A stretch of DNA of 64,000 nt from Lacrimispora sphenoides JCM 1415. Its GTDB lineage: Bacteria; Bacillota; Clostridia; Lachnospirales; Lachnospiraceae. Of the stretch, positions 44,899-53,267 are shown one piece after another. Every line of letters begins with the position of its first letter. Position 1 is the first letter of the stretch. The notes below the pieces were generated by a model. That model saw nothing but the letters and a program-made list of their open reading frames with translations, had not been told where the DNA came from and did not search any database. The position numbers and the translations under genes were made by a program. The DNA lies in contig NZ_LT630003.1 in the NCBI RefSeq assembly GCF_900105615.1, positions 496,001-560,000 of the forward strand, in the 5' to 3' direction.

Positions 44899-45730
44899 CA
44901 AAAACCAGACAGGAAGCGTGAAATTGGAAAAAAGCGATATCAATAAAGTATATCTGCGTAATCTGTTTACTTTACAGTTTGGCTGGAATTACGAAAAGAT
45001 GCAGGGTCTTGGATATGCCTATGTCATCATGCCGGTTTTAAAGCGGCTGTATTCCAATGATCCCGAGAAGATGAAACGCGCACTGAAGATGCACCTGGGT
45101 TATTTTAACACGACTCCGGCAATGTCTCATCTGATCGTCGGTGCCGATATGGCGCTGGAGGAAGAACTGGGAATTGAGGCGGAGGAGGCCATTACCGGTT
45201 TAAAGACCGGACTTATGGGACCGTTTGCAGGAGTCGGTGATACGTTGTTCATCGCCATTTACCGGGCCATTGTGTTCTCCATTGCGTCCTATATCGCCAT
45301 GCAGGGGAATCCAATTGGACTTATCATACCTCTCATTGCATGTGCCGGGGTATTATGGATACGATATAAATTTACCACCATCGGCTATCAGTCCGGACGA
45401 AAGCTTGCAACCGGGTTTGCGGATAAAATTTCTCCTATTACAGAGGCGGCCAGCATCCTGGGTCTGACTGTAGTAGGGGCACTGATCCCTTCTGTAATCA
45501 AATACCGTACGGATCTGCAGTTTACCATGGGAGAAGTAACCTTCGCCCTTCAGGATATGCTGGATAAAATTATGCCATCCCTGCTTCCTCTTGGTATCGT
45601 TGTATTTTCATACTGGCTCCTTGGGAAGAAAAAGGTGAACTCTACAAAATTAATTTTTATTCTCATCGGTTTGGGTATGGTACTTGGCAATCTGCAATCC
45701 ATGCTGACCTTTGTGGCTGGTTTATTTTAG
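44891..45730 (+). CDS. Mannose-family PTS, EIID
   Basis: Membrane component EIID, 279 residues from the ATG at 44891, which follows GAGGAGG and overlaps EIIC by 8 bp; the frame is open to 44870, inside EIIC. Family motifs: NLFTLQFGWNYEKMQGLGYA, a GYFNTTPAMSHLIVGADMAL block and GLMGPFAGVGDTLF. It forms the channel with EIIC. Confidence 0.93.
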   Translation: MADKNQTGSVKLEKSDINKVYLRNLFTLQFGWNYEKMQGLGYAYVIMPVLKRLYSNDPEKMKRALKMHLGYFNTTPAMSHLIVGADMALEEELGIEAEEAITGLKTGLMGPFAGVGDTLFIAIYRAIVFSIASYIAMQGNPIGLIIPLIACAGVLWIRYKFTTIGYQSGRKLATGFADKISPITEAASILGLTVVGALIPSVIKYRTDLQFTMGEVTFALQDMLDKIMPSLLPLGIVVFSYWLLGKKKVNSTKLIFILIGLGMVLGNLQSMLTFVAGLF

Positions 45731-45766
45731 AAAAAAGGAAGTTGAAACAGGAAAGGAAATAGTGGT

Positions 45767-46192
45767 ATGATTGGAATCATAGTAACCGGCCATGGTGAAT
45801 TTGCCTCTGGTTTAACCAGCGGGTTAAAGCTGCTGGCTGGAGAGACGGAATATTATGAAGCTATTGATTTTAAAGCGGAGGATTCCACGGAAGATCTGAC
45901 AGAAAAACTGAGGTCAGCGATCCGGAGGCTTAAGGACTGTGAAGCAGTGGCAGTGCTTGCGGATCTGACAGGAGGCTCCCCCTTTAATATGGCTTCCAGA
46001 CTTAAAATGTCCGGTATCCATGAAAATATGGAGGTAATCGGAGGCATCAACCTTCCTCTGGTCCTTCATGCCTATATGTCCAGGGGAATGATTTCGGATA
46101 TCCGGGAGCTTCTGGATGCCTCCCTGGAGATGGGAAAACAGCATATGATGTATTTTCAGACATCGGATGATGCATGTGAACTGGAAGAATAG
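45767..46192 (+). CDS. Mannose-family PTS, EIIA
   Basis: Cytoplasmic phosphocarrier domain, 141 residues. The active His9 sits in IIVTGHGEFASGL at the N-terminus; LADLTGGSPFNMASRL is the second family block. It takes phosphate from HPr and passes it to the EIIB encoded next. GAAAGGAAA precedes the start. Confidence 0.94.
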   Translation: MIGIIVTGHGEFASGLTSGLKLLAGETEYYEAIDFKAEDSTEDLTEKLRSAIRRLKDCEAVAVLADLTGGSPFNMASRLKMSGIHENMEVIGGINLPLVLHAYMSRGMISDIRELLDASLEMGKQHMMYFQTSDDACELEE

Positions 46193-46215
46193 GAAGAAGA
46201 AAAGGAGAAAGATTC

Positions 46216-46689
46216 ATGGCAATTGTTCATGCGAGAGTAGATGAGAGACTGATTCATGGTCAGGTAGCTATGGTTTGGACCAATACCGTAGGGGCGTCCC
46301 GGATCATTGTGGTTAACGATGAAGCGGTAAAGGATGAACTGATCATTGCAGGCCTTAAGATGGCAAAACCGGCAGGAGTAAAGCTTTCCATCCTGTCTTT
46401 AAAACGGGCTGCTGAAAAATTTGCAGAAAAGGCTTACGAAGAGGATAAGGTATTTCTGATAACAAAGAACGTGACGGATATGGCAGCGCTGATCCGTTCT
46501 GAAGTTCCGATCAAGGCTTTTAACGTAGGAAATGTGGCAAAAAGAGAAGGAAGCAGACCCATTAAAAAATCAGTGAATCTGACGGCAGACGATGAAAAGG
46601 ATATCCGGGAAATGGTACAGCTGGGAGTGAGTGTAACAGCTCAGATGCTGCCCAATGAGTCGGACCAGTCGATATTAAACATGCTGTAA
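46216..46689 (+). CDS. Mannose-family PTS, EIIB
   Basis: Phosphotransfer domain, 157 residues, with the active His14 in ARVDERLIHGQVAMVW and the NDEAVKDELIIAGLKMAKP block. It phosphorylates the incoming sugar at the membrane complex. AAAGGAGAAAG precedes the ATG, and the rpiR-like gene follows after 27 bp. Confidence 0.94.
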   Translation: MAIVHARVDERLIHGQVAMVWTNTVGASRIIVVNDEAVKDELIIAGLKMAKPAGVKLSILSLKRAAEKFAEKAYEEDKVFLITKNVTDMAALIRSEVPIKAFNVGNVAKREGSRPIKKSVNLTADDEKDIREMVQLGVSVTAQMLPNESDQSILNML

Positions 46690-46716
46690 AATAAATCGGA
46701 TGCAGGAGGAGGCGGA

Positions 46717-47571
46717 ATGGAATCAGTACGGTTAAAGATAAGAGAACAATACAATGAAATGAGTAAGGCAGAGAAGAAACTCTCGGATTTTGTATTGTCA
46801 GATACCAAAAACTGTCTTGGGATGACGGCAGTGGATATTGCAGGAAAAAGCGGGGTATCCTCCGCCTCTGTGATCCGTTATGTTCAAAAACTTGGTTTTG
46901 ATGGGTTGGAAGGTTTTAAGCTGGCACTTGCTGCAACTGATGCCCAAAATGACAAGGAAGATATGGTAGACCCCATTATTTCCAAAGAAGATGATTTAGA
47001 TACGCTGTGCCGGAAAATGGATGCCCTGGTGGATGCGGCATTTCAGGATTTTTTCTATCAGCTGAATAAAGATGCATTAAAAAAAGCAATCAACAAAATC
47101 AAGAAAGCCCGACGCATTTATCTGGTGGGGATCGGAAGTTCCTCGCTGCCTGCTTATGATCTGTTCCATAAATTAAAGCGGGCCGACCTCAATGCAAATT
47201 TTTACCAGGATATTAATATGATGGTGGAATTTTTCAACTACATTGATAAACGGGATGTGGTGATCGCATTTTCCTATAGCGGGCAGTCCCAGGAAGTCCT
47301 TTATGCCTGCGGGATTGCAGAAAAACAGGGAGCATCGATTATAGCGGTTACACGCAGAAGAGATTCTCCCCTTCAGGATCTTGCAGATATATGCCTCCAT
47401 GTGCCGGACAACGAAAAGGTCATGAGGATCGGTGCATTTACCTCTCTTCATACCTCCATCATGATGGCGGATCTTCTGTATATGGGAGTGATCCAGGAGA
47501 ATTTAGAGCATTATGAGGTGGAGCTGATCAAAACCAGGAAGATGGTAGCAGGGCTCAAAATTAAAAAATAG
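46717..47571 (+). CDS. RpiR/MurR family transcriptional regulator
   Basis: Regulator of 284 residues: N-terminal RpiR helix-turn-helix (MTAVDIAGKSGVSSASVIRY, then VQKLGFDGLEGFKLAL) and a C-terminal SIS sugar-phosphate domain (RRIYLVGIGSSSLPAYDLFH, VVIAFSYSGQSQEV). In E. coli MurR, the same architecture represses murQP and responds to MurNAc 6-phosphate. Here it lies directly before murQ inside the PTS operon. The double ATGTAAT palindrome upstream is a candidate site for it. AGGAGGAGG precedes the ATG. Confidence 0.92.
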   Translation: MESVRLKIREQYNEMSKAEKKLSDFVLSDTKNCLGMTAVDIAGKSGVSSASVIRYVQKLGFDGLEGFKLALAATDAQNDKEDMVDPIISKEDDLDTLCRKMDALVDAAFQDFFYQLNKDALKKAINKIKKARRIYLVGIGSSSLPAYDLFHKLKRADLNANFYQDINMMVEFFNYIDKRDVVIAFSYSGQSQEVLYACGIAEKQGASIIAVTRRRDSPLQDLADICLHVPDNEKVMRIGAFTSLHTSIMMADLLYMGVIQENLEHYEVELIKTRKMVAGLKIKK

Positions 47572-47580
47572 AGGAGTTTT

Positions 47581-48492
47581 ATGTGCAATATAGAAAAGCT
47601 TACAACGGAATCTACCAATGAAGCTACCCGGAACATTGACAGGCTGGAATCATTGGAAATCGTTACATTAATAAATAATGAAGACAAAAAAGTGGCTGAA
47701 GCCATAGAAAAGGTGCTTCCCCAAATCGCGGAAGCAGTGGAGTCAATTGTAGAGCGTTTCAAAAAAGGCGGACGGATCATTTACTGCGGTGCAGGATCGT
47801 CCGGCCGTATGGGCACTCTGGATGCAGTAGAACTGACTCCCACTTACAGCGTATCCCCGACCCGGGCCTTTGGCCTTCTTGCAGGCGGTGATAAGGCCAT
47901 GTATACAGCGGTGGAGGGGGCAGAGGATTCAGAAGAACTGGCAGTGGAGGACTTAAAACGGGTGAAGCTTACGGCCGATGATTGTGTGATCGGCATTGCT
48001 GCCAGCGGAAGGACTCCTTACACAAAGGCGGCATTGGAATTCGGAAAACAAACTGGTGCCTTTACCATTTCCGTAACCTGCAATCAGGACAGCGCCATGG
48101 CAAAGATCGCGGATATATCCATTGCTCCGGTAGTGGGACCAGAAGTAATTAACGGATCCACCAGGATGAAGGCAGGTACCGCTCAGAAAATGGTAGTTAA
48201 TATGCTTTCCACAGGAGCCATGATAAGGCTTGGAAAGGTATACCGGAACTATATGGTTCATGTACAGCCTACCAATGAAAAGCTTGTGAAGCGGGCGGTA
48301 AAGATGATCGTAGACTTAACCGGTGCGAAAGAGGAGCTGGCTCTTCACGTGCTTTATGAGGCAGATAAGGATGTAGCTGCTGCCATCGTGATGATCGAAT
48401 GCGGCTGCAAAAAAGATCAGGCAAGGGAAGCCCTTTTAGAATCCGGCGGTCAGGTGAGGAAAGCCATTGCAGCTGTGAAAAACGGAGTTTAG
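47581..48492 (+). CDS. murQ: N-acetylmuramic acid 6-phosphate etherase
   Basis: MurQ, 303 residues, the usual length. It cleaves the lactyl ether of MurNAc 6-phosphate to give GlcNAc 6-phosphate and D-lactate. Signatures: LTTESTNEATRNIDRL at the start, IIYCGAGSSGRMGTLDAVEL (SIS fold), LLAGGDKAMYTAVEGAEDSE, and VGPEVINGSTRMKAGTAQKM. The ATG follows GAGGAGTTTT. It lies 9 bp after the RpiR-like regulator and 4 bp before the serine hydrolase. NagA and NagB are not in the window. Confidence 0.97.
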   Translation: MCNIEKLTTESTNEATRNIDRLESLEIVTLINNEDKKVAEAIEKVLPQIAEAVESIVERFKKGGRIIYCGAGSSGRMGTLDAVELTPTYSVSPTRAFGLLAGGDKAMYTAVEGAEDSEELAVEDLKRVKLTADDCVIGIAASGRTPYTKAALEFGKQTGAFTISVTCNQDSAMAKIADISIAPVVGPEVINGSTRMKAGTAQKMVVNMLSTGAMIRLGKVYRNYMVHVQPTNEKLVKRAVKMIVDLTGAKEELALHVLYEADKDVAAAIVMIECGCKKDQAREALLESGGQVRKAIAAVKNGV

Positions 48493-48496
48493 TCAG

Positions 48497-49501
48497 ATGA
48501 TAAGAGCCTGGAATGATAAAAATGAGACGATTTTGGATGAAATGGCAGAGCAGCTTGTTCGGGACCATGTGATCTGGGGAGCCAGCTGGGGCTTTGTCAG
48601 TGATCAGGGGATCCGCTTAAAGTACGCCGGAAAGCAGGGGGCTGTGGTTCCCTATTGTGACCGGAACGTGGAAGCAGGTATGTATTATGACCTTGCTTCG
48701 CTGTCTAAGGTGATTGGGACGACCACCCGGGTCCTTCAGCTGGTGGAAAAAGGAGTGATAAGCCTTTCTACTCCGGTAAAAGAGATCCTGGGCCGGTTTT
48801 CCTATGAGGATGTCACGGTGGAGCACCTGCTGCTTCATTCAAGCGGCCTTCCTGCCGAGATTCGGAACAAAGAGAGCTGGAGCCGGGAAAATCTTCTGGA
48901 ATATCTCTATACCACACCAAGGGAAAGAGAGGCCGGAGTAGGCTTCCTGTATTCGGATGTGGGTTTTATCCTGCTGGGAAAGATCATTGAGAATCTGGAT
49001 GAAACAACTCTTGAGGAGACCTTCCGGGAGAATATTTTTAATCCCCTTGGGTTGAAGGATACCTCCTATTTGGTTCAGGGCAGCAGGGAACGCTGCATCC
49101 CTACGGAATGCACGGAGCTAAGAGGCTGTATCTGTGGAGAAGTTCATGACTCGAAAGCCTATTTTCTGGGGCAATGCGGAAGCGCCGGCTTGTTTTCTAC
49201 ATTGGAAGATATGGTGAAATTTGTCAAGGCTTATCTGGAACATTCCCGGCTTTTATTTGGAGAAGAGATGTTTGAAAAACTTTGCAGTACGATTAAGTTT
49301 GAACGCACTCTGGGCTGGAGCAAAGAGTATGGAAGGGATACGCTTTATCATACCGGCTTTACAGGAACCTCAGTCTTGATGGATTTGAAGGGCAGAAAGG
49401 GTTTTGTTCTGCTGACAAACAGGACCCATCCCAGCCGGGACAATGAGGAGTTCTTAAAGATGAGAAAGAAGATGAATGAAGTTTATTTAAAGATGGTTTA
49501 A
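48497..49501 (+). CDS. Serine hydrolase of the beta-lactamase/penicillin-binding fold
   Basis: Beta-lactamase-superfamily protein, 334 residues. Catalytic SLSK (Ser68, Lys71) and the YSD triad (152-154, FLYSDVGF) are present; HTGFTGTSV near residue 292 fits the KTG-like third motif. No signal peptide or anchor is visible, so it acts in the cytoplasm. It starts 4 bp after murQ and is clearly in the operon. Esterase-like members beside murQ are known in Firmicutes and may remove peptide or acyl groups from recovered cell-wall sugars; this is inference. A true beta-lactamase is unlikely without export. Confidence 0.87.
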   Translation: MIRAWNDKNETILDEMAEQLVRDHVIWGASWGFVSDQGIRLKYAGKQGAVVPYCDRNVEAGMYYDLASLSKVIGTTTRVLQLVEKGVISLSTPVKEILGRFSYEDVTVEHLLLHSSGLPAEIRNKESWSRENLLEYLYTTPREREAGVGFLYSDVGFILLGKIIENLDETTLEETFRENIFNPLGLKDTSYLVQGSRERCIPTECTELRGCICGEVHDSKAYFLGQCGSAGLFSTLEDMVKFVKAYLEHSRLLFGEEMFEKLCSTIKFERTLGWSKEYGRDTLYHTGFTGTSVLMDLKGRKGFVLLTNRTHPSRDNEEFLKMRKKMNEVYLKMV

Positions 49502-49514
49502 AAGATATATAAAA

Positions 49515-49616
49515 ATGGGGGCAGCTTTTTCTCAAAAGGCTGACGGAAAAGATGAGAGAACGTATATGGAGTATTGGGATAAGTACGCGGATCATTTTGT
49601 GGAACAAAAACTATAA
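49515..49616 (+). pseudogene. Possible N-terminal remnant of a SAM methyltransferase
   Basis: A 33-codon frame directly after the PTS-murQ operon. Its end, TYMEYWDKYADHFVEQK, resembles the opening of class I SAM methyltransferases (YWDKYA..F), but a stop follows before any SAM-binding motif. No clear ribosome site. Either a decayed gene start or chance. Confidence 0.25.
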
Positions 49617-49632
49617 ATGCAGGAAAAGTGAT

Positions 49633-49678
49633 AAAACGGCGATCGGCTACCTTTTTATGGAGTCTGTCGCCGTTTTTT
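49633..49678 (+). terminator. Terminator of the PTS-murQ operon
   Basis: AACGGCGA (49635-49642) pairs with TCGCCGTT (49667-49674), followed by T4G; the loop is long (24 nt). Downstream, TTATTTCA/TGAAATAA (49749-49773) forms a smaller A/T-rich inverted repeat before the next gene. Confidence 0.7.
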
Positions 49679-49832
49679 GTCAGCAATTTGTTTTATGGTC
49701 TGCATGTGGAAGGATCTCATCTGCCGCTTCCGTAAGTGAGAATGTTGTTTATTTCAGTAATTATTTGAAATAATAGATATTAGCGTAAACTGGATATTTC
49801 AATCGTAATCAATAGAAAGAAAGGCAGATGTT

Positions 49833-50456
49833 ATGGCAGAGGAAAATAATAATATGGAAGAACTATTCCGGCAGATGGATCATCACTTGCTTCATGATGA
49901 ACGTCCATCAGAATATCTGGAGCAAATCAGCAGGGAACCATGGTTTTTGGATTACCCGTTTTCTATGCTTGGCAAGATGAAGGAAACCCCGCAGTCAAAA
50001 CGGTTTCATCCGGAAGGAAGCGTATGGAACCATACGATGATGGTAGTAGATCAGGCAGCGGAACAGAAGGCAAAGAGTAAAGATGCCCGGACTTTGATGT
50101 GGGCGGCACTGCTTCATGATATCGGCAAACCGGTAGTGACGAAGATCCGAAAGGAGAAAATTACCGCATATAATCATGATGCTGAGGGAGAACATCTCAC
50201 GGAGGACTTTTTGTCCTGTTTTTCCGACGATGCCAATTGGATCAGGGCAGTCGCAAAATTGGTCCGGTATCATATGCACATTCTGTATGTGACAGACGGG
50301 CTTCCTTTTGGGGATGTCGATGGCATGAAGCGGGAGACCGATATCAGTGAAGTTGCACTGCTTGGGCTCTGCGACCGGATCGGAAGAGGCGGAAGCGTTC
50401 CGGAAGATGAGATAAAGGCGGTCAGATTATTTTTAAAGAAAATGCGGAGCATGTGA
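49833..50456 (+). CDS. HD-domain phosphohydrolase
   Basis: Cytoplasmic HD-superfamily metal hydrolase, 207 residues: metal ligands His67 in WNHTMMVVDQ, the HD pair His95-Asp96 in LLHDIGKP, and a later His in LVRYHMHILY. The HDIGKP context resembles the HD part of CCA-adding enzymes and small nucleotidases. Ends in a polar helix. AGAAAGAAAGGCAG precedes the start. No operon partners; substrate unknown, a nucleotide or phosphate ester is expected. Confidence 0.88.
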   Translation: MAEENNNMEELFRQMDHHLLHDERPSEYLEQISREPWFLDYPFSMLGKMKETPQSKRFHPEGSVWNHTMMVVDQAAEQKAKSKDARTLMWAALLHDIGKPVVTKIRKEKITAYNHDAEGEHLTEDFLSCFSDDANWIRAVAKLVRYHMHILYVTDGLPFGDVDGMKRETDISEVALLGLCDRIGRGGSVPEDEIKAVRLFLKKMRSM

Positions 50457-50657
50457 TTCTTGATACCTCACGCTGTCCCAATTGCCCGAGCAAACGGTAT
50501 TCTCCCTGACCTGCCCCGGTTAATAATCTCCACAATAGAATGGCAGATATTCCCTGATTGTGGTAGAATGAGGACAAGAGTAAACATCGGATCGCACGAT
50601 GCAGATAAATGCAATAGGTAAATAAGTGGAACGGAGCAAAAGTGAGAGGGGATAAGT

Positions 50658-51509
50658 ATGGACCGGTTCGAAAACATCATTAACAACTTCGTACTCTGGG
50701 GCAATAAAAGTGACGGATTATATGCAGCTATGATTATTGGTTCCTGGACTAGAAACGATCACCCGGCAGACGAGTTTTCCGATCTTGATATTGTTATGAT
50801 TGTCGATAATCCCGACCCTTTCCTGCAATCCAATCAATGGCTTGAGCAGATTGGCTGTTTCCATATTTCTTTTATTGAGAATACAATAGGCGGCGCGAAA
50901 GAAAGAAGGATACTTTTTGATGATGCGCTTGACGTTGATTTTGTTATTCTTTCAAAGAGCCAATTGGAAAACGCTGTAAAAAGTGGTGAGGTTGACATAC
51001 TGAAGAGTGGCTATCGCATTTTAATTGATAAGATTGACCTGGAACATACTTTATCACCGCTTTCTGTAGAAAATTCGCTTTACACTCTATTATCGGAACA
51101 TGAATTTAGCAATGTGGTAAACGATTTTTGGTATCATGCCGTCTGGTCAGCAAAGAAATTAATGCGTGGTGAATTATGGACGGCGAAATCATGTGTTGAT
51201 AACTATATGATGTGCAAACTATTAACCATTATTGAGTGCCATGCCCACGCTTTCAATGGTCTGAAATATAATACTTGGCACAATGGCCGTTTCATCGAGG
51301 AATGGGCGGAAGATTGGATCATTCAAAAACTTTCGGACTGCTACGCTCATTATGAAAGAAATGACATTAAAAATTCACTGTTAGCAACTATGGATTTATT
51401 CAGGTCAATAGCTGTAGTAATTGCAGAAAAATTGGATTATAAATACCCAGCCGAGGCTGATAACTATTCGACCGATTGGGTTTTAAAAGCACTGTCAGCA
51501 GAAAAATGA
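50658..51509 (+). CDS. ANT(6)/AadE-like aminoglycoside nucleotidyltransferase family protein
   Basis: Nucleotidyltransferase, 283 residues, of the family that includes streptomycin 6-adenylyltransferase. The active-site stretch GSWTRNDHPADEFSDLDIV (residues 28-46) contains the metal-binding Asp pair SDLDIV, and a further acidic pair lies at DALDVDFVIL. A long helical C-terminal domain with YNTWHNGRFIEEWAED is typical. GAGAGGGGATAAGT precedes the ATG. Chromosomal relatives are common in clostridia and many have no proven resistance role; no other resistance gene or mobile element is next to it. Confidence 0.85.
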   Translation: MDRFENIINNFVLWGNKSDGLYAAMIIGSWTRNDHPADEFSDLDIVMIVDNPDPFLQSNQWLEQIGCFHISFIENTIGGAKERRILFDDALDVDFVILSKSQLENAVKSGEVDILKSGYRILIDKIDLEHTLSPLSVENSLYTLLSEHEFSNVVNDFWYHAVWSAKKLMRGELWTAKSCVDNYMMCKLLTIIECHAHAFNGLKYNTWHNGRFIEEWAEDWIIQKLSDCYAHYERNDIKNSLLATMDLFRSIAVVIAEKLDYKYPAEADNYSTDWVLKALSAEK

Positions 51510-51567
51510 TGTTTACATTCTTAGTACACGGCGCAAGTGGAGTAAAAGTACGAGGGAGGGAACCTCT

Positions 51568-51978
51568 ATGATAATGCCGAAAGAAGATATTGAAACAACG
51601 ATGTTTGCTCCTTGCGGAATGAATTGCATGGTTTGTTATAAACATTGCTACCACAAAAAGCCGTGTAACGGATGCTTGAAGAGTGATGACGGAAAACCGG
51701 ATCATTGCAGCAAGTGCAAGATAAAAGATTGTGTAAAGACAAAAGGATTTTCCTATTGCTATGAGTGTACTGACTATCCCTGCAAGCAAATGAAAAGGCT
51801 TGAAAAAAGCTATAACACCCGTTATGGTGCTAGCCTAATCGAAAATAGTTTGCTTGTAAAAGAACATGGTTTAACCGAATTTATGAAGCAACAAAAAGAA
51901 AAATACACCTGTCCCACTTGTGGCGGTATTATCTCAATGCATGACAATGAATGCAGCGAGTGTCAGACAAAGCTTTAA
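51568..51978 (+). CDS. Cysteine-rich DUF3795 protein
   Basis: A 136-residue protein with many cysteines in CxxC-like pairs: CGMNCMVCYKHC, CNGC, CSKCKIKDC, CYECTDYPC and a C-terminal zinc-ribbon (CPTCGG, CSECQ). This fits DUF3795 with an added zinc ribbon. It probably binds zinc or an iron-sulfur cluster; function is not established. GAGGGAGG precedes the start. A candidate structured RNA begins 13 bp after its stop. Confidence 0.85.
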   Translation: MIMPKEDIETTMFAPCGMNCMVCYKHCYHKKPCNGCLKSDDGKPDHCSKCKIKDCVKTKGFSYCYECTDYPCKQMKRLEKSYNTRYGASLIENSLLVKEHGLTEFMKQQKEKYTCPTCGGIISMHDNECSECQTKL

Positions 51979-51990
51979 AAATAGATTTTT

Positions 51991-52079
51991 GCCTGATAGC
52001 CTGCAACAAAATACAGGGTGTGGCTACAGCTTCGGGCCAACTTGTTGCGAAGTTCAGAGAGTTGGCGAGGGCTAGAGGC
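51991..52079 (+). ncRNA. Predicted H-type pseudoknot RNA element
   Basis: Three perfect helices are readable. Outer helix: GCCT/AGGC (51991-51994, 52076-52079) and TAGCC/GGCTA (51997-52001, 52070-52074). Helix 1: GCAACAA/TTGTTGC (52003-52009, 52042-52048). Helix 2: GCCAAC/GTTGGC (52036-52041, 52061-52066). Helices 1 and 2 interleave, and their inner strands touch with no gap, so they can stack as an H-type pseudoknot inside the outer helix. The element lies 30 bp before the start of the oxidoreductase gene. I match it to no known riboswitch or ribozyme. Confidence 0.5.
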
Positions 52080-52109
52080 TTAAAATTAATGAATCCAGGG
52101 GGGCATACT

Positions 52110-53054
52110 ATGAAAATAAATTATGGAATTATATCAACGGCTGCCATCGGAAAACGGTTTATCGGTGCAGTAAAGGCCAATGGAGGATCGGTGGTTACGG
52201 TGGCGTCAAGGTCACTTGACAGAGCCAGGGCATTCTGCCAGGAAAACAATATCGAAAAGGCTTATGGCTCTTATGAAGAACTTTATCAGGACCCGGAGAT
52301 CACGGCTGTGTATATTACCACAATAAACCGGGAGCATTTTCATGAAATGAAACAAGCATTGAATTACGGAAAGCACGTGCTTTGTGAGAAACCGTTTACG
52401 CTGTCAAAACCGCAGGCAAAAGAAATCTTTCAGCTGGCTAAGGAAAAAGGGCTGTTTGTGATGGAGATGCAAAAGAGCCTTTTTCTTCCTGTCACTGATT
52501 TGATTAAAACATATATCGATTCAGGAATGTTAGGAAAACTCCATCAAGTGAATATGAGTGCATCCTTTCAAAGCCCAAAGGCTTCATGGATGCATGAAAA
52601 GGATCAGGGTGGAGTTGTTTATGGAAGTGCTTCCTATACCTTTGAATATCTTGATTATCTGCTGGAGCCTGCCGAAGTATTCGTGCAGGCACTGGGGACC
52701 AGGGGGAAAACAGGAGTCCAGGACTCTGTCAGCCTTAATATAAAAATGGATGATGTTCTGATCAGCAGCCGTATATCCATGCGGGCACCGGCAGAAAGTT
52801 TTGCTGTTTTTTATTTTGAAAATGGGTTTATAAAGACCAAGGAATACTGGAAAGCGGACCGCTGCGAAATACATACCGGCAAGGACGTTGAGCTGATTGA
52901 GAGAACGGTAGATTTTGAAATGAAATATGAAGTGGTACATGCGGAAGAATGCATCAGACAGGGCCTAACAGAAAGCCCGGTTATGAGAGCGGAAAGAACA
53001 CTACGCTGCTGCGGTCTTGTGGATCAGGTAGTGGAATCGTTAGACAGGCAGTAG
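52110..53054 (+). CDS. Gfo/Idh/MocA family oxidoreductase
   Basis: NAD(P)-dependent sugar or inositol oxidoreductase, 314 residues. N-terminal Rossmann segment INYGIISTAAIGKRFIGAV; the family's catalytic lysine is Lys94 in VLCEKPFTL; the C-terminal beta-sheet domain follows. The frame is open upstream through the pseudoknot element, but the fold begins at the ATG at 52110, which has AGGGGGG in front. Compared with classical members the dinucleotide loop lacks the GxGxxG pattern (GIISTAAIG), as in some dihydrodiol-dehydrogenase-like proteins. It stands alone; substrate unknown. Confidence 0.9.
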   Translation: MKINYGIISTAAIGKRFIGAVKANGGSVVTVASRSLDRARAFCQENNIEKAYGSYEELYQDPEITAVYITTINREHFHEMKQALNYGKHVLCEKPFTLSKPQAKEIFQLAKEKGLFVMEMQKSLFLPVTDLIKTYIDSGMLGKLHQVNMSASFQSPKASWMHEKDQGGVVYGSASYTFEYLDYLLEPAEVFVQALGTRGKTGVQDSVSLNIKMDDVLISSRISMRAPAESFAVFYFENGFIKTKEYWKADRCEIHTGKDVELIERTVDFEMKYEVVHAEECIRQGLTESPVMRAERTLRCCGLVDQVVESLDRQ

Positions 53055-53100
53055 TGAAAGCAGCCTTTTTGGCATTTTCTGATTAATTTAATGATACAAC

Positions 53101-53157
53101 AAAATACCCTGATGGTTATACACAGTCTTTTTTTCTGTGTTCAACCATCAGGGTTTT
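53101..53157 (+). terminator. Strong terminator after the oxidoreductase gene
   Basis: ACCCTGATGGTT (53106-53117) and ACACAG (53120-53125) pair with CTGTGT (53135-53140) and AACCATCAGGGT (53143-53154), with a 2-nt internal loop and a following T-run. Confidence 0.9.
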
Positions 53158-53201
53158 GTTTCCCCTTTTTTTGTTTGTACAAAGTGTATATAGAAGTTTT
53201 A

Positions 53202-53230
53202 TTGTGTTTAATTATGATAAATGCTATGAT
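53202..53230 (+). promoter_or_regulatory. Promoter of the histidine phosphatase gene
   Basis: -35 TTGTGT (53202-53207), 17 bp, extended -10 TGC-TATGAT (53222-53230). Confidence 0.55.
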
Positions 53231-53267
53231 AAAAAGGACTATCATAAGTACAGAAAAGAGGACAGGT

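Noticed and set aside
48497..49501. A beta-lactamase resistance gene
   Set aside because: It has the SxxK and YSD motifs but no signal peptide, and is embedded in a cell-wall sugar salvage operon.
51951..52109. An N-terminal extension of the Gfo/Idh/MocA protein
   Set aside because: The Rossmann fold begins at 52110 with a strong ribosome site in front, and the extra codons match no family feature and cover the pseudoknot.
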